From positions 62,001 to 126,000 of the forward strand of contig JBJMLO010000021.1 of the NCBI GenBank assembly GCA_045805265.1: a stretch of 64,000 nt of DNA. The letters run 5' to 3'. This document shows, one piece after another, positions 1 through 8,941 of the stretch. The position numbers and the translations under genes were made by a program. The notes beneath the pieces were generated by a model. The model was not told the origin of the DNA and did no database searches. It worked only from the letters and a program-made list of their open reading frames with translations. Each line of letters starts with the position of its first letter. Positions within the stretch are counted from its first letter, which is position 1. The stretch is from JBJMLO01 sp045805265. GTDB taxonomy: Bacteria; Actinomycetota; UBA4738; JACQTL01.

Positions 1-1784
1 GGCATCAGGCGGACGGGGGCGGGTCGGGCGGACTCGACCCGGGGACCGGCGAGCAGCACCACGTCGGGAGTGATCGGCCAGGCGCCGTGCAGCCGGCCGG
101 ACGGGGGCGAGAAGGGATTCTGGGCCCGGAGGAGGAACACCACTGGGTGGGCCCCCAGGTACGGCTCCAGGTACTGGAAGTACCGGCGGGAAGTCGTGTC
201 GAACGCCGGTTGGTTGGTGCGCAGCGTGGGCCGCCCATGCCGCAGCTGCGCCGGATCGCCCAGGTACACGAACGTCCTGCTGATCACGCTCGGGGGGACG
301 GCCGCCCGGACCAGGCCGAAGTTCTCGTACAGCGCGAGGCGGGGCTGCGGGGTCCCGGGGTTCACGACGAAGATCACGGGCCGCTCGATGTGGGCGTCCT
401 CGAGGTACCGGCCGGCCGTGAGCGCCTGCTGATAGGCGTCCGGGTTGATCGACTGGGACTTCCCCGACCAGGCGTCGTACCCGATGGCCACGGTGTACCC
501 GAGTGCCGCGAGGACGAGCGCGGCGCCGGCCACGCCGCCGGCCACGCGGACCGCGACCGGACCCCTCGACGCGAGCAGCCTGGCCACGCCGGTCACCGCG
601 GCGGCCGCCAGGACGGGAATCCCGAACGCGAACCCGACGACCCGATGGGCCGGCACGGCATGGTGGAGTTGCACGAGCGCGACGACCGCCGCCAGCGCCG
701 AGAGCGCCCAGACCACCGCCAGCGCCATCCCCCGGCGCCGGGTCGGGTCCTTCGGCCACCACAGGGCGACGATGCCGGCCGCTGCCGCCGCCCCGACGAC
801 GGCGAAGTGGTACTTCGGGGCGAACAGCCCGAGCTTGGTCATGCTCACGTAGCGGGGCACGGCGGGGGCCCCCTGCGGATGGCTCGGGGTGACCAGCACC
901 GCGACCACGACCGCGACCCCCGCGACGGCGAGGGCGATCGCCAGGCGGGCGGCGGGCGTCCGCCTGAGGGGTGCGCGCTTCCGGCGCACGGCCAGGAGCG
1001 ACTCCGGCACGCTCGCCGCGACCACGCAGGCCAGGATCAGCCCGAGCAGCAACATGAAGACGGAATGCGTCAGCACGCCGCCCGCGAACAGCAGCGCCAG
1101 TGCCCCGATGCTGGCCCGTCCGCCCGAGACCGCCACCGCGACGGCGGCGATCGCGACGGCGATCCCGTCGACCATGAGGTTGTCCGCGTAGCCCACCCCG
1201 GTCAGGAACACGTTCACGGAGGCCCCCACCGCGATGGCGTAGACCGGGAACGCCCAGGGGGGCTCGCGCAGGGGCCCCACCGCGAGTGCCCCCGCCGCGA
1301 GCCCGATGACGACCGCCATGACCGCGGGCGCCACGAACGAGAAGCGGAACGGGCTGACCCCGACCACCGCGTGGACCAGCGAGGTCAGGACGGGCTGCCC
1401 GACACGGCCGGGGTCCACCTTGTAGGTCGTCGGCGCCGACCCGGCCAGCGACGCGACGCCCTCGCCCCCGACGAGGTTGGCCCGCCACACGTACTTGGGG
1501 GTGTCGAATCCCAGCGGTACCCGGAGATGCTCGTGGCTGTACAGGTGCAGGAACGGCGCGGCCAGCACCACGGCCGTCATGGCGACCAGGGCCGCCGGGA
1601 TGAGGATCCGCAGGGCGTCGCGCGCCGCGGCCGTCCACGGGCCCCGGTTGGCCGGCCCCGACGCTTCGGCCGCCCGTCCTCCGGAACCCGTCCCGGCCCC
1701 GGCGTCCGGCTCCTCGGACCCTGGGTCGGCTGCCCCCTGAGCGGCGCTCTGGGGCGTCGGGGGATCCTCTGGGGACGGCGACAC
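1..1784 (-). CDS. Polytopic membrane protein, GT-C glycosyltransferase-like (C-terminus off window)
   Basis: Reading the minus strand from a GTG at 1784 gives an open frame of at least 594 residues that runs off the left edge. The GTG follows a good ribosome site (GAGGAGAG, about 8 nt upstream). The first 60 or so residues are a hydrophilic, proline- and glycine-rich tail. A membrane segment follows (LRILIPAALVAMTAVVLA), then an external loop with GFDTPKYVWRANLV, then about ten more hydrophobic segments. The last 130 visible residues are a soluble domain. An acidic residue in the first loop and many membrane spans resemble GT-C glycosyltransferases that use polyprenyl-phosphate sugars, but no diagnostic motif was recognised. 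The long plus-strand frame at 87-2087 is its arginine-rich shadow. The function is inferred only from topology. Confidence 0.6.
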   Translation of the reverse strand, partial: MSPSPEDPPTPQSAAQGAADPGSEEPDAGAGTGSGGRAAEASGPANRGPWTAAARDALRILIPAALVAMTAVVLAAPFLHLYSHEHLRVPLGFDTPKYVWRANLVGGEGVASLAGSAPTTYKVDPGRVGQPVLTSLVHAVVGVSPFRFSFVAPAVMAVVIGLAAGALAVGPLREPPWAFPVYAIAVGASVNVFLTGVGYADNLMVDGIAVAIAAVAVAVSGGRASIGALALLFAGGVLTHSVFMLLLGLILACVVAASVPESLLAVRRKRAPLRRTPAARLAIALAVAGVAVVVAVLVTPSHPQGAPAVPRYVSMTKLGLFAPKYHFAVVGAAAAAGIVALWWPKDPTRRRGMALAVVWALSALAAVVALVQLHHAVPAHRVVGFAFGIPVLAAAAVTGVARLLASRGPVAVRVAGGVAGAALVLAALGYTVAIGYDAWSGKSQSINPDAYQQALTAGRYLEDAHIERPVIFVVNPGTPQPRLALYENFGLVRAAVPPSVISRTFVYLGDPAQLRHGRPTLRTNQPAFDTTSRRYFQYLEPYLGAHPVVFLLRAQNPFSPPSGRLHGAWPITPDVVLLAGPRVESARPAPVRLM

Positions 1785-2033
1785 GGGTCGGTCTCTCCTC
1801 GGGGACGTCACGCGGGCCCCCCGTCGGTGCGACCCCCGCCGCGACCGCGGGCGCTCGGCGGAGGCGCTCCGGTACTGCCCAGCGCGGAGTCTACCCCCGG
1901 CTCGCGCGGGAACAGCGACGAACCGTCACGTCGAATCGGCACCGATGGACCGGGCGCCGAGCGGCGACGCGACCATGGGGGTCGACGCTCGCCGACGATG
2001 ACCGGAGGGCCCGAGAAATCGCGTGTCCACCGA

Positions 2034-2039
2034 TATACT
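2034..2039 (+). promoter_or_regulatory. Putative -10 element (TATACT) ahead of the RTX lipoprotein
   Basis: A TATACT hexamer lies about 45 nt before the TTG start of the RTX gene in the otherwise non-coding 1785-2083 interval. No convincing -35 hexamer was found 16-18 nt upstream. Nothing else was recognised in this 299-nt gap. Confidence 0.35.
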
Positions 2040-2083
2040 CGGCCGGTCCGTCTCCCCGAAGGCCTTCCCCGACCCGGCGCCCA

Positions 2084-3556
2084 TTGACGACGACCCGCGT
2101 CATCATCGTCTCGCTGCTGCTCGTCATCGCCGCGGCGTGCACGGGCTCGCCCGGACCGGATGGTTCCGGTTCACCCACCATCGGCCTCCCCTCGTCGGCG
2201 AGCGGGATGACGTGCCGCGGCCAGCCGGTGACCATCGTGGGGACTCCGGGGGACGACTTCATCAAGGGAACCGACGGGCCGGACGTGATCGCCGGGCTGG
2301 GCGGCGACGACCAGCTCGACGGCAGGGACGGGAACGACGTCATCTGCGCCGGGCCGGGGGACGACGTGGTCCTGGGCGGCGACGGGAGGGACCGCATCCT
2401 GGGCGGAGAGGGGAACGACGGCCTGTTCGGCAAGAACGGCCCGGACACGATCTGGGGCGGGCCCGGGGACGACATGATCACGGGCGGCGGCCAGCACCGC
2501 GACGACGACGTGCTGTTCGGAGGGACCGGGAACGACCAGCTCTCGGGCGGCCCGGGCAACGACCGGGAGCACGGCGAGGAGGGCGACGACGTCGTGCGCG
2601 GGTGGGGCGGCAACGACCTGCTCGACGGGGGACCCGGTCGCGACGTGCTGAACGGCGAGCCGGGCAACGACCACCTCACCGGCGGCCCCGGGAACGACCG
2701 CGTCTACGGCGACGTCGGCGACGACGCGATCTCCGGCGGCGGCGGGGGCGATTTCCTGGACGGCGGGCCGGGCGTCGACCGTATCGCCGGCGGCGGGACC
2801 GCCACGTGTCTCGAGGGGGAGCACGACACCGGGTGCCTGCGCCTGGCCGGTCCGGGCGCTCCGCCGAAGGGACGTGCTCCGTCCTGCCGGGGCCAGGCGG
2901 CCACCATCGTGGGGACCCCGGGCGACGACGTCCTGACCGGCACGCCGGGCCGCGACGTCGTCGCCGGGCTGGGCGGCGACGACGTCATCGACGGCGGTGA
3001 CGGCAACGACGTGATCTGCGGCGGTCCCGGGGACGACGTCCTGTACGGCAGCCCCGGCAACGACGCGCTGGTGGGGGGCGGGGGCGCCGACGGCCTGTTC
3101 GGCGGCCTCGGCAACGACACCGACATCGGCGGGACGGGGAACGACGACATCGAGGACGGCGGCGGCCCCGAGTTCGAGCGGATGTCCGGGGGCCCGGGCG
3201 ACGACGTGGTCATCGGCACGGGCGGCCAGGGGCGGATGCTCGACGGCGGTTCGGGTGGCGACGTGCTGTTCGGCGGCAACGGCCCGGACACCTTCGTGGG
3301 CGGGGACGGCAACGACCACGTGTACGGGGACGACGGCGACGACCACATCGACGGCGGCCCGGGCGACGACCGGCTGTACGGCGGCCACCAGCCCGACGTC
3401 GTCCTGGGCGGGCCGGGTGACGACGTCCTGGACGGCGACCGCAAGGGCAACAACGTCCTGGACGGGCAGGGGGGCTACGACGTCTGCTTGTACGGCGACA
3501 CGGTGACGAACTGCGAGTCGGTGCCGCCGTTCGATTCGCTCCGGCTCACCGGCTGA
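2084..3556 (+). CDS. RTX-type calcium-binding repeat lipoprotein
   Basis: A 490-residue exported protein. Residues 1-19 form a hydrophobic signal ending in a lipobox-like AAAC, so it is probably lipid-anchored at the outer face of the membrane. The rest is made of RTX nonapeptides (GGxGxDxLx, with many GNDxxxG and GGPGDD units), which fold into a parallel beta-roll and bind Ca2+ in this family. The repeats form two tandem halves. Each begins with CRGQ, then TIVGTPGDD, then DVIAGLGGDD-like units (from about residues 44 and 268). Each half has a matching NDVIC cysteine, and a terminal YDVCLYGDTVTNCES caps the second half. The start codon is TTG. No secretion ATPase or protease lies nearby, so a structural or surface role is more likely than toxin activity. 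Confidence 0.8.
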   Translation: MTTTRVIIVSLLLVIAAACTGSPGPDGSGSPTIGLPSSASGMTCRGQPVTIVGTPGDDFIKGTDGPDVIAGLGGDDQLDGRDGNDVICAGPGDDVVLGGDGRDRILGGEGNDGLFGKNGPDTIWGGPGDDMITGGGQHRDDDVLFGGTGNDQLSGGPGNDREHGEEGDDVVRGWGGNDLLDGGPGRDVLNGEPGNDHLTGGPGNDRVYGDVGDDAISGGGGGDFLDGGPGVDRIAGGGTATCLEGEHDTGCLRLAGPGAPPKGRAPSCRGQAATIVGTPGDDVLTGTPGRDVVAGLGGDDVIDGGDGNDVICGGPGDDVLYGSPGNDALVGGGGADGLFGGLGNDTDIGGTGNDDIEDGGGPEFERMSGGPGDDVVIGTGGQGRMLDGGSGGDVLFGGNGPDTFVGGDGNDHVYGDDGDDHIDGGPGDDRLYGGHQPDVVLGGPGDDVLDGDRKGNNVLDGQGGYDVCLYGDTVTNCESVPPFDSLRLTG

Positions 3557-3583
3557 CGGGGCGGTCGCGACGGTCCGTGGGCT

Positions 3584-5101
3584 TCACGACCAGGCCTCCA
3601 GGAGGCGCTCGGCGGTCCGCCGCCACGACCACTCGGCCACGATGAACGCTCGAACCTCGCGGCCAATCTCGAGCCGTTCCTCGGGCGGCAGCGACAGGAT
3701 CCGGTCGACGCCGGCGGCGATCCGGGTCGCCGATCCTGAACCGGGTTCGTAGGTGAACAGGCCGGGGTGGCCGGCCGCCTGCTCCAGGGCAGCCCCGGTC
3801 TGGCCGAGCCCGGTGTGGCCGGCCACCAGGGGGAGCGCCCCGGCGGCGGCCCCCTCCGAGGTCACCATCCCGAACGCCTCCGAGAGCACCGAGGGCACCA
3901 CCAGGATGTCCAGGGCGGCCAGCGCGCCCGGCGCGTAGCGGTGGTCGAGGCGGCCGGTGAACGTCACGGGCGCCCCGGCCGCTTCCCCCCCGACGTCATC
4001 CCGCTCGAGCGGCATGGCCCCCGCCTCCCGGAGCCAGGCCGCGGACTCCGCGTCTCCCGCCCGGAGGGCGGCGGCGAGCGCGCCCAGCCACTCCCGGTGC
4101 AGTCCGAACCCGACGACCAGCACCGACGGCCGGTGCCGGGTCAGGCGGGCCGCCGCCAGGAGCAGCTCGACGCCCTTGGCCGGGATGAGCTTGCCGAAGT
4201 ACCCGACCACGGGGCCCTCGTGCCCGGCGAGCTCCCGGAGGCGCCCTGCCGCGTCGGGGTCGGGGACCTCCTGGTCGTACCGGTGGGCCAGCGCGTCGAG
4301 CGCCCCCGGTTCTCGGCGCTCGACGGCTCGCTGGACGTCGAGATCCAGGGAGGCCGGCCGGCCCCGAGCGGTGTCGGGGTCGGTCTCCAGGGCGGCGGCC
4401 GTTCGAAGGAGCGCCTCCCGGCGAGGCATCGGGCGGAACCGGTGGGCGTCGACGCCGGGGGGGACGGGCCGCAAGAGGGGCCCGATGCCCGGCACCACCA
4501 CCTCCGCCCGGGCGAGGACGTCGGGGCTGGATCCCACGACGGCGCGTGCCTCCGCCAAGCCCTCGCGGGCGAGGTCGGCGTACCGTCGCTGGTGGCCGAT
4601 CGCGTACTCGAGGTCGCTGCCGTGCACCTTCGCGATGTACGCACGGGGGCCGAGGGCCCGACGCGCCACCACGGCCCCCGGAATGGCGTGGCCGGCAACG
4701 ACGACGTCGCTGCGGTGCCAGGCCGCGGCGGCCCGGAGCGCCTCCACGTTCTGCCCGAGATAGGCCTCGAGCTTCTCGTCCGACAGGTCGACGAACCGCT
4801 CGACCTCGAACCCCTCGTACTCGTCGAGGACGAAGACCGGGAGCAGCCGGCCGATCCGCGGGCGGAGCAGCACGCACCGCCCGGTCGAGGACGGCGAGGC
4901 TCCGTGCGTGGTGAGGGCCGAGGGGCCGTCTGCTCCCACCGAGCCCCAGGCGTCGATCCACGGGTACCGGTCGGGGTGGGGTTCCTGGCACACCACCAGC
5001 ACGTCGTGCCCCGACGATCGCAGGACCTCGGCCACTCGCGCCGTGTACACGTTCGACCCCGATCCCTCGAGGAGCCACCCGTGCCACAGCAGAACCCGCA
5101 C
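3584..5101 (-). CDS. Glycosyltransferase family 4 (GT-B fold)
   Basis: A 505-residue cytoplasmic glycosyltransferase. The frame is open further upstream, but the GTG at 5101 is preferred. It sits after GAGGGAGGGAGGG and starts the conserved Rossmann opening MRVLLWHGWLLEGSGSNVY. The C-terminal domain has VVGYFGKLIPAKGVELLLAA, and the GT4 nucleotide-sugar motif EAFGMVTSE (E-x7-E) lies in SEAFGMVTSEGAAAGALP. Such enzymes move a sugar from a nucleotide donor to lipid, glycan or small-molecule acceptors, and the acceptor cannot be told here. It converges on the RTX gene, 27 nt away. A long insertion between the two Rossmann domains is rich in acidic residues and arginine. Confidence 0.88.
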   Translation of the reverse strand: MRVLLWHGWLLEGSGSNVYTARVAEVLRSSGHDVLVVCQEPHPDRYPWIDAWGSVGADGPSALTTHGASPSSTGRCVLLRPRIGRLLPVFVLDEYEGFEVERFVDLSDEKLEAYLGQNVEALRAAAAWHRSDVVVAGHAIPGAVVARRALGPRAYIAKVHGSDLEYAIGHQRRYADLAREGLAEARAVVGSSPDVLARAEVVVPGIGPLLRPVPPGVDAHRFRPMPRREALLRTAAALETDPDTARGRPASLDLDVQRAVERREPGALDALAHRYDQEVPDPDAAGRLRELAGHEGPVVGYFGKLIPAKGVELLLAAARLTRHRPSVLVVGFGLHREWLGALAAALRAGDAESAAWLREAGAMPLERDDVGGEAAGAPVTFTGRLDHRYAPGALAALDILVVPSVLSEAFGMVTSEGAAAGALPLVAGHTGLGQTGAALEQAAGHPGLFTYEPGSGSATRIAAGVDRILSLPPEERLEIGREVRAFIVAEWSWRRTAERLLEAWS

Positions 5102-5275
5102 CGCTGCCCTCCCTCCCTCGTCGCGTCCCGGCGGTTGGCCGACCGTCATCCCGACCCAAGGACTGTACGGCCAGTCCCGGGCCGTCCGAGCGCCCCCCGG
5201 GGACGGCGGGCTCCACTCGACCTCGCCACCGGCCGATAACCACGATCGAGAGCCCCGCGGGAAGGCCGCAGCCCG

Positions 5276-6979
5276 ATGCAGAAACCAGACCCCACCCCTG
5301 ATCCCCGGAAGTCCGGCGGGGGCGAGCCCCGGTCGGTGGCACAGCTCAAGATGCTGCACAGCCTGGCCGCTCAGCTCAACCGCCTGACCGACGTCCGGCA
5401 GATCGGCGAGGCCATCGTCAGCGAGCTCCGGAGCCTCATCGACTACCACAACAGCAGGGTGTTCGTCCTCGACGCGGACGGCGAGACGCTGCTGCCGGTG
5501 GCCTTCCGCGGTGAGCTCCTCGAGTACCAGGGCGAGACGTTCGAGGCGCTCGTCACGAAGGTCGGGTACGGTCTCACCGGGCACGTGGCGGCGACCGGCA
5601 AGTCGTACTACTCGCCCAACGCCAACGACGATCCCTTCGCCATCACGATCCCCGGGACCCCGGACATCGACGAGTCGCTCCTGTCCGTCCCGCTGATCCA
5701 CGGAGACGCGGTCATCGGGGTGGTGATGCTGTCGAAGCTCGGGGTCGACCAGTTCGACGACGACGACCTCCGGGTCCTGGAGGTGCTGGCCTCGCACGCC
5801 GCGGTGGCCATCGAGAACGCGCGGTCACTACAGCGCGAGCGGGAGGCCGCCGCCGCTGCGCGGGAGACCGAAGCGCGCAAGACAGCGATCCTCGATTCGG
5901 CGCTGGACGCCATCGTCGTCATGGACCACGAGGGCCTCGTCACGGAGTTCAACCCCGCAGCGGAGCGGGCCTTCGGCTACTCCCGCGACGAGGCCGTCGG
6001 CCGCGAGATGGCCGAGCTCATCATCCCGGTGCGCTGGCGGGAGGCGCACCGGGCCGGTCTGGCCCGGCACCTGGCAACCGGGACGTCCGCGGTGCTCGGC
6101 AGGCGGATCGAGATGGCGGCGCTGCGGAGGGACGGCACCGAGTTCCCCGTGGAGCTCGCCATCACCAGGCTGGATCTCCCGGGACACCCCCTGTTCACGG
6201 GCCACATCCGTGACATCACCGACCGCAAGCGCGCCGAGGTGGAGATCGACCGGGCATTGCAGGCCGAGCGGGAGGCCGGGAAGCGGCTGCGGGACCTCGA
6301 CGACATGAAGAACACGTTCCTGCAGGCGGTGTCCCACGACTTGCGGACGCCGCTGGCCGCGATCATGGGGCTTGCCATTACGCTCGAGCGGCCGAACATG
6401 GGGCTCTCGCCCGAGGTCCGGAGCGACCTCAACCACCGGCTGGTGGCGAACGCCCGCAAGCTGTACCGGATCCTGTCGAACCTCCTGGACCTCGAACGGC
6501 TCAGCCGCGGCGAGCTCGAGCCCACGACGGAATCCACCGATCTCAAGGCCTTGGTCGAGCGCATCGTCGAGGAGTCCGACCTCGGACGGCGGAGGGTGGA
6601 CGTGGACGCCGGGTCGGTGGTCGCCGAGGTCGACCCCACCAGCGTCGAGCGCATCGTCGAGAACCTCCTGGTGAACGCCGCCAAGCACACGCCGGAAGGG
6701 ACCCACATTTGGGTGCGAGTCTCCGCCGAGCAGGAGGGCGTCCTGATCGTCGTGGAGGACGCCGGGCCCGGCGTGCCCGCGGGCGTCAGGGAAGCGATCT
6801 TCGAGCCGTTCCGGCAGGGGCCGCAGCACCAGCCCTCGCCGGGGACCGGCATCGGCCTGTCGCTGGTCGCCCGGTTCGCCGAGCTGCACCACGGCCGGGC
6901 GTGGGTCGAGGACCGGCCCGGAGGCGGCGCGTCATTCCACGTCCTCCTCGCGACACGCGCCCGAACGGCGTCGCCCTGA
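5276..6979 (+). CDS. Soluble GAF-PAS sensor histidine kinase
   Basis: A 567-residue kinase with no membrane segment, so it senses cytoplasmic signals. In order it has a GAF domain (about residues 25-180), a short coiled coil (about 180-205), a PAS domain (about 205-315, with FGYSRDEAVG), a HisKA domain with the phospho-acceptor His354 in AVSHDLRTPL, and a HATPase domain. The HATPase domain has the N-box (Asn467 in VNAAKH), DAGPGVP and GTGIGLSL. All catalytic boxes are intact. No response regulator lies next to it, so its partner must be elsewhere. The start follows a GGGAAGG-type ribosome site. Confidence 0.92.
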   Translation: MQKPDPTPDPRKSGGGEPRSVAQLKMLHSLAAQLNRLTDVRQIGEAIVSELRSLIDYHNSRVFVLDADGETLLPVAFRGELLEYQGETFEALVTKVGYGLTGHVAATGKSYYSPNANDDPFAITIPGTPDIDESLLSVPLIHGDAVIGVVMLSKLGVDQFDDDDLRVLEVLASHAAVAIENARSLQREREAAAAARETEARKTAILDSALDAIVVMDHEGLVTEFNPAAERAFGYSRDEAVGREMAELIIPVRWREAHRAGLARHLATGTSAVLGRRIEMAALRRDGTEFPVELAITRLDLPGHPLFTGHIRDITDRKRAEVEIDRALQAEREAGKRLRDLDDMKNTFLQAVSHDLRTPLAAIMGLAITLERPNMGLSPEVRSDLNHRLVANARKLYRILSNLLDLERLSRGELEPTTESTDLKALVERIVEESDLGRRRVDVDAGSVVAEVDPTSVERIVENLLVNAAKHTPEGTHIWVRVSAEQEGVLIVVEDAGPGVPAGVREAIFEPFRQGPQHQPSPGTGIGLSLVARFAELHHGRAWVEDRPGGGASFHVLLATRARTASP

Positions 6980-7109
6980 CCGAGGGACAGGGCAATCGAC
7001 GCCGGCTCCGGCGAGCGGGAGCTCTGACAGCGTCGCGGGGCCGCGTTCGACCGATTTCGAGGGGTGGGCATACGCTTGCGGAGGACCTTCCGGGAAAGGA
7101 GACATCCGA

Positions 7110-7463
7110 ATGCGACGCACCGCCATCGCATTGCTGCTGGGGACCTCCCTGATGCTCGTCCTGGCCCAGGCGCCGTCTCGCGCCGATCCCTCGAACAAGA
7201 ACACCTTGAGCACGACCCTTGACTGTGGGGCCGAAAGGTCGGTGGACATCGTCTATGAGTACTCGTCGACCGATGCCTTTCACCTGGTGAGCACGTCGAG
7301 CAACTTCCTGTGGAAGTCGCTCCAGTACGTGACCCCGGAAGGGCAGAGCGGAGAGATCGACCGTGGGATCCAGGGTGGGGGCCACTCGAGCCTGGTCACC
7401 TGCACCTACACCGGTCCCGCGAGCGGCAACAGCTACACGGTCACCGGATTCTTCACGTCCTAG
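7110..7463 (+). CDS. Small secreted protein of unknown function
   Basis: A 117-residue protein with a clear signal peptide: MRR, then a hydrophobic stretch, then cleavage near APSRAD. It has two cysteines in the mature part (Cys39 and Cys98), which could form one disulfide. The ATG has a strong site (GGGAAAGGAG). No family was recognised. The mature part is rich in Ser, Thr and Gly, as in small beta-sandwich proteins. It is followed directly, in the same frame, by a SnoaL-like relic beyond its stop codon, so the locus has been rearranged. Confidence 0.7.
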   Translation: MRRTAIALLLGTSLMLVLAQAPSRADPSNKNTLSTTLDCGAERSVDIVYEYSSTDAFHLVSTSSNFLWKSLQYVTPEGQSGEIDRGIQGGGHSSLVTCTYTGPASGNSYTVTGFFTS

Positions 7464-7586
7464 CCGGCCGACGACCATGTCGTCTCGATTGGCACGGCGT
7501 CGGCCACCCGGCCCGACGGTTCGACTGCCGAGTGGAAGTACTCGCAGATCTTCCACATTCGGGACGGGAAGGTCACCGAGTCCTGA
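7464..7586 (+). pseudogene. Relic of a SnoaL-like (NTF2-fold) protein C-terminus
   Basis: Directly after the stop of the secreted-protein gene, and in the same frame, the DNA reads as about 40 codons ending in WKYSQIFHIRDGKVTES and a TGA. The RPDGS...EW.Y.QIFHIRDGKVTE pattern is the last two strands of SnoaL-like proteins. The usual WVF-type ending is replaced by the stop, and no N-terminal half is present, so it is read as a decayed fragment. Confidence 0.5.
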
Positions 7587-7707
7587 GGGATGGCCGAGAA
7601 CGACGCCGACGTGGACCTTGTTCCTCGAACGGCTCCCCGGCTAGACCCCTGCTTCCACTGCCGGTGGCCAATAGGATGCTGGGGCTGTCCACAAGGAGGA
7701 GGAGCAC

Positions 7708-8001
7708 ATGGTGAAGGTGGGCATCCTGGCCCGGATGGAGGCCAAGCCGGGGAAGGAGGACGAGGTCGCCGCGTTCCTCGAGGGTGCGTTGCCCCTTGTC
7801 CAGGAGGAACCGGGCACGATCACGTGGTACGCGATCCGCATCGGCCCGTCCGAATACGGCATCTTCGACACGTTCGAGGACGACGCCGGCCGGCAGGCCC
7901 ACCTCTCCGGTAAGGTCGCCGAAGCGCTCATGTCGAAGGCGTCCGAGCTGTTCGTGGGACCCCCCGATATCCGGCCGGTCGACGTCCTGACACAGAAGTA
8001 G
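7708..8001 (+). CDS. ABM-domain (antibiotic biosynthesis monooxygenase-like) protein
   Basis: A 97-residue dimeric alpha/beta-barrel protein of the ABM or quinol-monooxygenase type. Typical signatures are the start VGILARMEAKPGKEDEVAAFL, the EPGTITWYAIRIGP core strand, and IFDTFEDDAGRQAHLSG. Family members oxidise quinols or act as small ligand-binding or degrading proteins, often in redox stress. The ATG lies after AAGGAGGAGGAGC, an excellent ribosome site. It appears monocistronic. Confidence 0.85.
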   Translation: MVKVGILARMEAKPGKEDEVAAFLEGALPLVQEEPGTITWYAIRIGPSEYGIFDTFEDDAGRQAHLSGKVAEALMSKASELFVGPPDIRPVDVLTQK

Positions 8002-8186
8002 CTCCGCCACTCGGGGCTCGCGGTCGCAGTCCGGCATCGACTTCCGACGCACGGGCCGTGCGGTGCGGACCAAAGGTCGCGTGGCGCAGCCCGGAAGATG
8101 AGCCTCACGGCCTATTCCCTCGGGCGCCGTCACGCGCCAAACTGATGCGGTCCCGGACGCCCGAGCCGGGAGAGGGGGGGTCCTCA

Positions 8187-8318
8187 GTGCAATCCATTCG
8201 TATCGAGAAGCCCAAGCCGAGGAGGGATCGACCCTCGGAGAAGGTGCTGCCGCTGGATCCACGCGATCAGGACGTGGTCCGGGCCAAGGCACGGCAGCCT
8301 CGATCCGACCAGCGATAG
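8187..8318 (+). CDS. 43-residue basic small protein with LPLDPRDQDVVRAK motif
   Basis: The GTG at 8187 follows GGGAGAGGGGGG and opens a 43-codon frame that starts MQSIRIEKPKPRRDRPSEK and ends PRSDQR. The protein has a highly basic N-terminus and then a VLPLDPRDQDVVRAKA segment. From memory, similar short proteins with an LPLDPRDPDVVRAK-like segment occur in actinobacterial genomes. No function is known to me. The strong ribosome site and codon usage support a real gene, but the frame is short. Confidence 0.5.
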   Translation: MQSIRIEKPKPRRDRPSEKVLPLDPRDQDVVRAKARQPRSDQR

Positions 8319-8473
8319 GTCTCGCGCTCGCGGCGGCGGGTTGCTTCGGCGCGCCTCCCGTGTGCGGGCGTGTCGGGTATCACGGCGCGGTGGTGGCGCC
8401 CGGCACGGAACCGCCGGACCAACGAGCCTAGGGTCAGCTCATCGAAACTCGGACGCTCCAGAAGGAGGACGAG

Positions 8474-8869
8474 ATGAGCGCCAAGGCAGACGCACTTCGG
8501 TTCCCGGGACAGGGATCCGGCAACCGGTCCCCGTGGTTCGCGATCGTGGCCGCGGTGCTCGTCGCGGCGGCCGTCGCCGTCACCTTCTTCGTCCTGGCCT
8601 CCCGCACCACCGGCACAGCACCGGAGCGCGTCGGCCCGGCGGCCGGGAGCCAGCCCGTATCCGGCACCACCTCTGGCGTCAGCCACGCTGGCACCGTGAT
8701 CCAGGTCGGAGGAACGAGCGTCTACCGCTACCACCCGCTGCCGGGTGCCAACGGCTTCTTCGAGCCGGTCGGGTCGGCGACGGGCGCCGCTTCGACCGGC
8801 GGGCACCAGGTCACCGGGGACCCCACGGTCGGGGGCTCGGGCGCCTACCGGTACCACGGGCTTCCGTAG
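8474..8869 (+). CDS. Single-pass membrane protein with two YRYHxLP repeats
   Basis: A 131-residue protein with a short cytoplasmic N-terminus, one membrane helix (about residues 22-43) and a Gly/Ser/Thr-rich outer tail. The tail carries two copies of a short motif, SVYRYHPLP and GAYRYHGLP, about 48 residues apart. The second copy forms the exact C-terminus. The ATG follows AGAAGGAGGACGAG. No known family was recognised. The end of the gene lies 25 nt before a strong terminator hairpin shared with the convergent importer operon. Confidence 0.65.
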   Translation: MSAKADALRFPGQGSGNRSPWFAIVAAVLVAAAVAVTFFVLASRTTGTAPERVGPAAGSQPVSGTTSGVSHAGTVIQVGGTSVYRYHPLPGANGFFEPVGSATGAASTGGHQVTGDPTVGGSGAYRYHGLP

Positions 8870-8894
8870 ACGACCGAGGGCAAGGACACACCCA

Positions 8895-8922
8895 GGGAGC
8901 CGGCAGCCGCCTGCCGGCTCCC
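8895..8922. terminator. Bidirectional terminator hairpin
   Basis: Perfect 11-bp inverted repeat (GGGAGCCGGCA / TGCCGGCTCCC) with a 6-nt loop. It lies between the convergent ends of the YRYH membrane protein gene (8869) and the sugar permease gene (8942). Confidence 0.8.
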
Positions 8923-8941
8923 TGCTCGTGGGGCGGGAGGG

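Noticed and set aside
87..2087. Long plus-strand frame of 666 codons
   Set aside because: It is arginine- and glycine-rich without domains and lies opposite the minus-strand membrane protein, which has a ribosome site and clear helices.
2171..3388. Minus-strand frame of 405 codons opposite the RTX gene
   Set aside because: It is a shadow of the GC-rich RTX repeats, with an Ala/Val-rich monotonous composition and no start signal.
2213..3500. CRISPR-like short repeats
   Set aside because: The repeats are RTX codons with variable sequence and no spacers of constant length.
5102..5797. Extension of the glycosyltransferase frame to 5797
   Set aside because: The extra residues have shadow composition (opposite the sensor kinase), while the GTG at 5101 has a strong ribosome site and begins the conserved fold.
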